From contig JAZUOH010000043.1 of NCBI GenBank assembly GCA_045604525.1, positions 62,001 through 126,000 of the forward strand: a DNA stretch of 64,000 bases, read 5' to 3'. Below the pieces are notes generated by a model. The model searched no databases and was not told the DNA's origin. It saw nothing but the letters and a program-made list of their open reading frames with translations. Shown here piece by piece: positions 58,202-64,000 of this stretch. The first letter of the stretch is position 1; every line of letters starts with the position of its first letter. A program made the translations under genes and the position numbers. This stretch comes from UBA8612 sp045604525 (GTDB taxonomy: Bacteria; Bacillota; Clostridia; Oscillospirales; Acutalibacteraceae).

Positions 58202-58944
58202 TTATTTATCCAATCATTAAGAGTAACAGAACCTCGTACAGTAACGACTACAAGTGGTCGATCAGGAACTGGTTCATCTTCAGTTAGTTGAAGATCATGT
58301 GTACTAGCATTTGTATTGGTGTAGACAGTATGTATGCTATCATATAAATGTCCATAAATGTTACTTTGATAAGTTCCCAAATTACCATCGCTATTTTCAA
58401 CTCCTTGTTCTTCGTTATTATTGTTTTTAACATTAACTAACTCAATATTTCAGTACGCTATTGTGTGCGCACCGGTTGCGGATGGAACCCTTTCGTACTC
58501 CTTAGATTTCTCATCATAAATTACATCATAATTATATTCTTTGATTTGATTTTCTGCGAAACCGTGAGTAATCAACAAATCTCCTGCAGTATAGTCTACA
58601 TCACCCATAAACCAACCTGGAATCGCAGGGAGTCCGGTATCAGTAGGATAATTATAAGCTGTATAGCTTAATTTCATTGCCCACGTTGCAAGCAAATGAT
58701 GATAATCAGCATTATCCAAGCCGCTCAACGTACCGTCAGCATTAACCTCGGTTTCCATCAACGAAATATCGTCCATGTTGAAATCTTCGGTAATTCCCGT
58801 CAAAACAACGTCAAATGCCCTGCCGGGGAAGAGATTGACGTTGTTGTAAGTTATGCTGTTCAGAACGTCGGTTGTTTCGTCGGTTTCATCAGTTACTTCG
58901 GTTTCGGTGGTTTCTTCTACACCCAACAAGACCATTACACTCAT
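58105..58944 (-). pseudogene. Partial lipase-like unit B-C, interrupted by TGA
   Basis: One frame carries two pieces split by a TGA at 58450-58452. The first (B) has a Thr/Glu-rich stretch (E-T-T-E-T-E-V-T-D-E-T-D-E-T-T), a domain with V-N-L-F-P-G-R-A-F-D-V-V-L, then S-G-L-D-N-A-D-Y-H-H-L-L-A-T-W-A-M and ends G-A-H-T-I-A-Y before the stop. The second (C) continues at N-I-E-L-V-N-V and ends R-P-L-V-V-V-T-V-R-G-S-V-T-L-N-D-W-I-N-N. A CGA-to-TGA change would explain the stop. The lipase catalytic serine region is absent. Confidence 0.6.
58675..58739. repeat. 65-bp direct repeat, copy 1 (lipase-like region)
   Basis: Identical to 59456-59520, 781 bp away. It encodes D-G-T-L-S-G-L-D-N-A-D-Y-H-H on the minus strand. 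Beyond it the two flanks differ completely on the right side. Confidence 0.9.
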
Positions 58945-59520
58945 CGCACAATTCTGTGCAACCGTACAATGATTTAATTACCTCTTTCATACCGGTTTGG
59001 AAATTGTGATGTTCATCGTTAAATTGGGTGCCAAGATCAATTACCCAGTCCAACAATGTCACAGAACCTCGTATAGACACAACTACAAGTTGTCGTTCAA
59101 TCCCATCGGAATCCATCTCAACTGAATTTGTTACAAAAATTCCCGAATCAACTCCGGTATTGCCGGTATCCAAATCCATATAGGCATTGTTACCCACGCT
59201 ATTATTGTCCAAATGCTCATTATTAGCTTCCTCCGTTGTATATTCTGTAATTATCCTGTGTCCAATTGTGTGTGCAGCATAGTGTGAAGCATCTTCATCA
59301 GGATAGTTGTAGGCTATTGCCTCAAAGCCATTGCTTTCAAGATCTGCTTCTGCTGTCCATTCATCATTATTGAAAGGTGGCTCTCTGAAATTACCCGGAA
59401 GACCTTCGACTGCTTCATTTTCCGCTATTGGGTTATAAGCCGTATAGCTGAGTTCCATTGCCCACGTTGCAAGCAAATGATGATAATCAGCATTATCCAA
59501 GCCGCTCAACGTACCGTCAG
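58889..59520 (-). pseudogene. Partial lipase-like unit A
   Basis: The most complete unit. It starts in the 65-bp repeat (S-G-L-D-N-A-D-Y-H-H-L-L-A-T-W-A-M), continues S-Y-T-A-Y-N, A-I-A-Y-N-Y-P-D-E-D-A-S-H-Y-A-A-H-T-I-G-H-R-I-I, a variable acidic part, and R-Q-L-V-V-V-S-I-R-G-S-V-T-L-L-D-W-V-I-D-L. It runs on through F-Q-T-G-M-K-E-V-I-K-S-L, the helix before the catalytic motif, and then passes into the N-terminal sequence of unit B in another frame. The start is out of frame with the promoter-proximal piece upstream. Confidence 0.6.
59456..59520. repeat. 65-bp direct repeat, copy 2 (lipase-like region)
   Basis: Identical to 58675-58739. Here the sequence before D-G-T-L-S (minus strand) is a different N-terminal piece, so the repeat marks a fusion point. 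Confidence 0.9.
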
Positions 59521-59703
59521 AAAACAGCTTGTAACTTTATCAAGCTGAGTAACAGTGATTGTCTGTGGTGGCGGTGCCGTTTGAGTTGTGCCTTTAGTCG
59601 TTATGGTTACTGTACCGTCTCTTGTGGGACAGTCAAACCGTTTATCTGTAGCATCATCCTCAGATGCTATTCCGTTGTAAAATGATGAATTATTTCAGCC
59701 CAT
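59521..59703 (-). pseudogene. 5' end of an exported-type gene, stopped at codon 3
   Basis: Behind a perfect promoter and AAGAGG, ATG 59703 is followed by GGC and then TGA (59697-59695). Past the stop the same frame is open: N-N-S-S-F-Y-N-G-I-A-S-E-D-D-A-T-D-K, then T-I-T-V-T-Q-L-D-K-V, until the 65-bp repeat, where the frame of unit A differs. The stop at codon 3 and the frameshift make it a dead head piece of the mosaic. Confidence 0.55.
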
Positions 59704-59734
59704 CGGAATCACAACCTCTTGCTTTGTTAATTAG

Positions 59735-59763
59735 ATTATAACACAATATGAATAATTTGTAAA
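59735..59763 (-). promoter_or_regulatory. Promoter of the lipase-like mosaic
   Basis: On the minus strand TTTACA (59763-59758), 17-bp spacer and perfect TATAAT (59740-59735), 31 bp before the ATG at 59703. Confidence 0.7.
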
Positions 59764-59971
59764 TACATTTGATGAAAATAAAAAAAGCCGACAAAAATGA
59801 AAACTTAATTTGCATATTTTTGTTTTTATGTTTATATTGTCAAAAGATTAATTCTTTTTCTTAAGATAATCAAACAAGCCCATATGCAACTTCCTTTCAA
59901 AACATTAAAATTACGATTATTGGTATATCATAGTTGTTGTAGCATTTCAACAAATACAAACTGAACAAAAA

Positions 59972-59994
59972 ACGCCCACATTAAAAGTGGGCAA
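59972..59994 (-). terminator. Small terminator, minus strand
   Basis: GCCCAC (59974-59979 region) pairs with GTGGGC (59987-59992); on the minus strand GTTTTTTG follows. Between it and the lipase-like promoter only a small frame with AAGGAAG and M-G-L-F-D-Y-L-K-K-K-N (minus, near 59877) is visible, possibly the cut 5' end of a gene. Confidence 0.5.
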
Positions 59995-60070
59995 AAAAAT
60001 AATTATTCAGTATGCTGTTGTGTTAAGTGATATTCTTGTTAAAGAAATAGTGATATTTTATTCGCCGATA

Positions 60071-60146
60071 AACTCGCCAAGCGAATACCACTGTGCGAAA
60101 CACAATAACACTGCAGAGCAATACCACTCGCCGCAAGGCGAATAAA
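60071..60146. repeat. Array of four micro-hairpin units
   Basis: Four units of 16-21 bases, each built as ACT-arm-loop-arm-AATA. The arms differ but pair: TCGC/GCGA, TGTG/CACA, TGC/GCA and TCGCC/GGCGA. The array ends just before the tRNA terminator. Confidence 0.6.
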
Positions 60147-60150
60147 ACTG

Positions 60151-60181
60151 AAAAAGCACTTGCTTTTTGCAAGTGCTTTTT
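60151..60181 (-). terminator. Terminator of the tRNA-Ala remnant
   Basis: AAAAAGCACTTGC (60151-60163) pairs with GCAAGTGCTTTTT (60169-60181), loop of five. On the minus strand it directly follows the tRNA 3' end and is itself followed by T residues, as expected for a native tRNA terminator. Confidence 0.85.
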
Positions 60182-60182
60182 C

Positions 60183-60244
<62 letters not shown>

Positions 60245-60581
60245 ACACGCAAAAACACACCTTCATTTTTTATAAATGTAGCGGCAAAAATTTGATAATA
60301 TATATAGAAAGTATTTTCATTTTCTAAGCTTTCATGAGAACATTTTCATATATATCAGCAAGTCATAATCCTATTTATAAATCACTTTAACAACAATCAA
60401 GAACTACGAGATATCTTATGCTCGTAGTTCTTGAAATATCTGTTTTATAGAAATGGTATAAGAATAATTATTCTGTATTCTCTTTATAAACAATGATAAA
60501 AATTGATGTTAATCTGAAGAATTATTATAGTCTAAAGTGCTCTATATTTATTATTTCACAATAAACTTATTTTGCAAATGG
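60245..60581. other. AT-rich end of the inferred integrated element
   Basis: No gene seen. The only structure is a perfect 13-bp inverted repeat, CAAGAACTACGAG (60398-60410) with CTCGTAGTTCTTG (60421-60433), with a 10-base loop. It may be a weak terminator for the large gene to the right or an element-end site. Confidence 0.4.
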
Positions 60582-63500
60582 TCAATTGTTCTTTTTTAAT
60601 TCTTTATCGAAAAGTTTATTGTTTTTGGTAACTTCTTTCCAAAATCTCAAGTTTTCATTAAACCTAACATCACTTTTTCTCGATTGTTTAATTTTTTCAG
60701 CAGTAAGTTTAACGTCGTAGTATCCAGTTAGATAAGCCAACATTGTGGAAACTTCCGCATCAAACTTATTTTTAGGTTCACTATACTTTTTATTTATGCA
60801 TTCTATTAATTTATCATAATTGATATTATTAATTTTCAAATCAGGTCTTATAATAGATCTTAATGCCCATGATATTGTTCGTTCTAATTCATTGTAAACT
60901 ATATTACTTTCCCATAATTCAATCAATCGTTCAAACAAACAATCATAAAGGTTTAAAGGTATAATATCAATTTCATTATAACCCGACCAAGCCAAGCACC
61001 ACGAAGCAGCAAATAGGCTCAAAACATCATCAGTTTTCAACAATTCATACACTTTGTGAAAAATAGTGTCGATACATTTTTCGTTAGCAACTTCTCGGCT
61101 TATTTTCTTTTCATTATTCGAAGATTTTTTTATTATTTGGCGAGTAGATCTATAAGAGTAATTCATCATAAGCAAAGAGCCTTTAACATACTCCTTATTT
61201 TCTGAGCAATTAAAATACTGTGCTATATCTTGAAGTGATATATCAGTGTGTAAATTTGCTCTCAACCACGCATCGCAATACTCATAAAGATAATTCTTAT
61301 CAAAATCTTCAAACAACTTATTGTTTATAATATTTGAATATTTTTCTCCATATTTACTTTTTAAGATAATATCAAAAACACTGCTATCATGGAAATATCC
61401 CGAATTTCTTATAATAATTCTATCAATACTACGCATGCCCTTTATGATGAAATTTATTGCTTTTTCAAGCATATCCACACTAATTGGCACTTCACTTGCA
61501 ACACAATTGGCTAAGTGAAATGGAACTATATTTTCGCTTATTTCATGTTTAGAAAGATGACCATTTTTAAAATCATTTTCGAGTTTTTCACATTCTTGTA
61601 ACAAGGATTCAATTATTACCCTCGATTGGCGACCTGATAACACAGCTATCATAGGTATAACTTCTTTCCAATGTTCTTGTAATAAATGTTCATTGACAAC
61701 ATCTTTTATAGCAGTTTTATATGCATTTTGTATCCATCCTTCAACAACAGCTTTTGCAGTCAAATATTCCTGAAAACTTAAATGCGAGAATTCATATGAC
61801 GGAACAAGTTTTCCTCTTTCATCTTCCTCTAAACCCAACTGGATTAATAGGCTACTCCTTTCTTCTACCTGTTTTATAAATTGGGATGGTGATAATGTTG
61901 TATACCCTAGTAATTCAGGCAATTCTTTTCTTGCTTCGATTATATATTTAGCTAATTTATCTTTGGTTATTTTTTGTTTCCCTTGTAGTGTCATTTGGTA
62001 AGCTATATAGGCTAACTGTGGTTCCGTTTCATCCATATCAAGTTTTTCATGAGCAACCGCATTCCACGTAACAAGGAGTAATTTTATCATCTCTTCATAT
62101 AATTGGCATTTTTTAGTAGGCAGATATCCTACCCAGCGTTTTACAAAAAGCAATGTCGTTAGCAATAGAGGATTTTGTGCTAATGACATAATTCTATCAT
62201 CAGACAATATTATATCGCATACTTTTTGAGACTCAATTTCAGTTTCTTTGCAATTACCTAAAATTGCCTGATGCCATTTCAAACTTAATTCTCTGATCTG
62301 ATCCTCTTGCAAATTTGCAATAGAGTAGTGAGAACAATATCCAGACAATGTATTGGCCACTGCGCGAAATCCCGCCTCTCTGGATGTAATTAGCAGTCTG
62401 GTTGTAGGGTAAATAGCTACAAATGTACGAAGTTGATTAACAAAACTTATTCTATTCATTTCATTTGCTATTTCATCTAAACCATCGATTAAAAGAAGGA
62501 CATTGCCATTTTGTAAAAAATCTTCCACCATTGAATCAAAGGCATCTTTGTACTGCCTAATTTCAGCTCTTTTAATAATTGAACTAATTATTTCTAAAAT
62601 ACCACTATTTGCTTCTTCACCAAGATCTCTACAACGAATATAGATAGGAAACCATTCATTGTCTGGTAGACCGTCGTTCACTTTTCTTCTTCTACTAGGA
62701 TAGGCATATGCTAATGCTATTCTTCGTATCAACGTTGATTTTCCACCACCAGGTTTTGCTAATATGGCAGATTTATTTGAACTTAACACATCGTTAATTG
62801 TAAGTTGATTATTTTTATCATCATTCTTATAATATCCCAGTGGAACAAAAATATTCTCTAACTGTACCTTTACAGAGCCAGCTTCTTTATCTGTTGGCAT
62901 ACCTTCAAATTGTATTTCTCCAAGTTCCTTCTCTAAATAATTAAAATATGCGTTTTTGGCAGCATCTTTATCTAAATTTTTATTCACGTTAGACTCTATG
63001 TATGAAAGATTAGAAAAATGCAATGAGTATTCATCGGACTTTAATATCTTGTTTGCGATCTCTTTTAAAAGAGGTTTACCATCCGCATGTACAAAAGCAA
63101 AATGTGTAGCCATTTGTGTTGGGCAGTTTGAATAATACAGCACCCATATCCAACCATATTCACACGCAATTAAGTCAACATCTTTACACAAACATAAATT
63201 ATTGTCTTTTTCTACCGCATCTATTGCTTTTTCTAAAGAACAAATCATGTTTCCTAATATTAATTCTCTAATAATTTCATTTGTTCCTAACAAAATAATA
63301 TTTTCTTCTTGGTCACTTTTAAATCGAGCGCGTTCGTTCTCCTGTTCAATTGCTGTGGTTTTAAATCCTGATTTTGAAACAAAATATCCAACTGTACGTT
63401 TCCCTTCAAGCTTGTATCTTTTCTGTTCAACATCTAATATTCCAACAAATTTATTAATCGCATCTCCGCCAACAGGCTCTTTTTGAGCTTTGCATTCAAC

Positions 63501-64000
63501 TAAAGCTACTTTGTTTTCGGTTCGGTGTTTTAAAACCATATCAATTTCTCGTCCAGCTTTTTGGATATTATATTGAAATTCATCAAATCCTAGAGCATGA
63601 AATACATCAAAAACTAATCTATTAAATATATCACCTTTTTTACTTTTATCTTTTTCTAATATTAAAATATCTCTATAATTGATACTATCGTTTTTAATTA
63701 TTCCAGGAAAGGATTTTTCATTATCTATTTTTCCCGGATACTTTCCTTTATTTCTTGTGTTCTCCGTATATCCGACTCCATCCAATAACGCTTTTGTAGC
63801 TTTTTCCTCGGTTAAATCAAATAAATCTAAATATACGGTTGTTTTGTATAATGTTCCCATTTTTATATTTTCCAACCTAATGGGAATAAATTTTTCGATT
63901 TCTTTATTAATATGTGCATTAAATGCGGTTTGAAATTCTTTCATACAATATTCTGAATCACAAAAGGCTTGTGAATAAACCGCAATATAGTTTTGAGAAT
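60582..64000 (-). CDS. TIR - PD-(D/E)XK nuclease - NACHT ATPase protein (NLR-like), 5' end off window
   Basis: A very large AT-rich gene cut by the right edge; 1139 codons visible, stop at 60582. Numbering here is from the in-frame Met at 63944. That Met is not the start: the frame is open to the edge and reads S-Q-N-Y-I-A-V-Y-S-Q-A-F-C-D-S-E-Y-C before M-K-E-F, followed by F-I-P-I-R-L. This is the last part of a TIR domain, with the S-x-x-C-x-x-E glutamate (Glu3) that is catalytic in TIR NADases. Residues about 100-230 form a PD-(D/E)XK nuclease: E-I-D-M-V (Asp135) and L-V-E-C-K-A (Glu150, Lys152). The NACHT domain has Walker A K-P-G-G-G-K-S-T (397-404) and Walker B L-L-L-I-D-G-L-D-E (483-491), then S-R-E-A-G and a F-S-H-L-S-F-Q-E-Y-L motif near 735. 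The rest is helical without clear repeats. It should sense infection and trigger NAD depletion and/or DNA cleavage; the sensor part is unknown. Confidence 0.85.
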   Translation of the reverse strand, partial: SQNYIAVYSQAFCDSEYCMKEFQTAFNAHINKEIEKFIPIRLENIKMGTLYKTTVYLDLFDLTEEKATKALLDGVGYTENTRNKGKYPGKIDNEKSFPGIIKNDSINYRDILILEKDKSKKGDIFNRLVFDVFHALGFDEFQYNIQKAGREIDMVLKHRTENKVALVECKAQKEPVGGDAINKFVGILDVEQKRYKLEGKRTVGYFVSKSGFKTTAIEQENERARFKSDQEENIILLGTNEIIRELILGNMICSLEKAIDAVEKDNNLCLCKDVDLIACEYGWIWVLYYSNCPTQMATHFAFVHADGKPLLKEIANKILKSDEYSLHFSNLSYIESNVNKNLDKDAAKNAYFNYLEKELGEIQFEGMPTDKEAGSVKVQLENIFVPLGYYKNDDKNNQLTINDVLSSNKSAILAKPGGGKSTLIRRIALAYAYPSRRRKVNDGLPDNEWFPIYIRCRDLGEEANSGILEIISSIIKRAEIRQYKDAFDSMVEDFLQNGNVLLLIDGLDEIANEMNRISFVNQLRTFVAIYPTTRLLITSREAGFRAVANTLSGYCSHYSIANLQEDQIRELSLKWHQAILGNCKETEIESQKVCDIILSDDRIMSLAQNPLLLTTLLFVKRWVGYLPTKKCQLYEEMIKLLLVTWNAVAHEKLDMDETEPQLAYIAYQMTLQGKQKITKDKLAKYIIEARKELPELLGYTTLSPSQFIKQVEERSSLLIQLGLEEDERGKLVPSYEFSHLSFQEYLTAKAVVEGWIQNAYKTAIKDVVNEHLLQEHWKEVIPMIAVLSGRQSRVIIESLLQECEKLENDFKNGHLSKHEISENIVPFHLANCVASEVPISVDMLEKAINFIIKGMRSIDRIIIRNSGYFHDSSVFDIILKSKYGEKYSNIINNKLFEDFDKNYLYEYCDAWLRANLHTDISLQDIAQYFNCSENKEYVKGSLLMMNYSYRSTRQIIKKSSNNEKKISREVANEKCIDTIFHKVYELLKTDDVLSLFAASWCLAWSGYNEIDIIPLNLYDCLFERLIELWESNIVYNELERTISWALRSIIRPDLKINNINYDKLIECINKKYSEPKNKFDAEVSTMLAYLTGYYDVKLTAEKIKQSRKSDVRFNENLRFWKEVTKNNKLFDKELKKNN

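Noticed and set aside
58465..58977. Plus-strand frames across the lipase-like mosaic
   Set aside because: They oppose the frames that carry recognisable lipase borders and lack start signals.
58450..59695. TGA read as tryptophan or arginine in the lipase-like region
   Set aside because: purH and dnaE end with TGA at their normal C-termini, and several other genes here use it as stop; a frameshift is also needed, so decay is the simpler reading.
60398..60433. Strong terminator for the NACHT gene
   Set aside because: The stem is perfect but lies about 150 bases beyond the stop and has no proper T run on the minus strand; kept only as a hairpin of unknown role.
63944..63944. ATG at 63944 as the start of the NACHT protein
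   Set aside because: No ribosome site is seen, the frame is open to the window edge, and the residues before it complete a TIR motif.

Overview
The window looks like a chromosome segment of a gut-type Clostridia bacterium, most probably in the Oscillospiraceae/Ruminococcaceae range. Support: spoIIID, a YlmC/YmxH-family gene, HPr kinase, WhiA, a PurF with the Fe-S-type cysteine pattern, adjacent DUF421/DUF4363-type genes, strong AGGAGG ribosome sites and short intrinsic terminators. TGA is an ordinary stop here: purH and dnaE end with it at their normal C-termini. Species cannot be named from sequence alone.

Layout. 1-2.0 kb: end of a phosphopantetheinyl transferase and an NAD-dependent epimerase-like protein. 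2.0-8.5 kb: accessory block with 90-bp tandem repeats, a run of secreted paralogues sharing almost one signal peptide, and a lipoprotein. 8.8-14.0 kb (minus): purine operon purE-purF-purM-purN-purH behind a structured leader. 14.3-25.4 kb: lipoprotein, YlmC/YmxH protein, GH38 alpha-mannosidase, parvulin foldase, NfeD/SPFH pair, DUF421/DUF4363 pair, ROK kinase, SIS isomerase, SpoIIID. 25.4-33.8 kb: conserved core run hprK-glk-murB-whiA-dnaE-pfkA. 33.9-52.3 kb: sugar, phosphodiester and envelope functions (SASA acetylesterase, clan GH-A glycosidase, GDPD enzymes, RhaD, four calcineurin-like phosphoesterases, UppP).

52.4-60.2 kb is a decaying, repeat-rich zone: a transcriptional regulator split by an in-frame TAG, a frameshifted small gene, a LysM scrap, a mosaic of partial class-3-lipase-like units, and dense palindromic repeats. 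At 60.2 kb the 3' two thirds of a tRNA-Ala(GGC) with its terminator lies next to unrelated AT-rich DNA. This is the geometry of a displaced tRNA end left by an integrative element that continues to the right.

The first gene inside that inferred element is the most exciting object in the window. It is a very large AT-rich gene on the minus strand, running off the right edge. The first in-window ATG is not its start: upstream codons stay open to the edge and encode the end of a TIR domain. The architecture is TIR - PD-(D/E)XK nuclease - NACHT ATPase - helical C-terminus, which points to an NLR-like anti-phage sensor with two potential effectors.

A second theme is small palindromic repeats with fixed ends and self-complementary but different cores (13 copies in five intergenic regions), plus a separate micro-hairpin array beside the tRNA scar. 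No searches or folding programs were run; family names come from motif recognition by eye.
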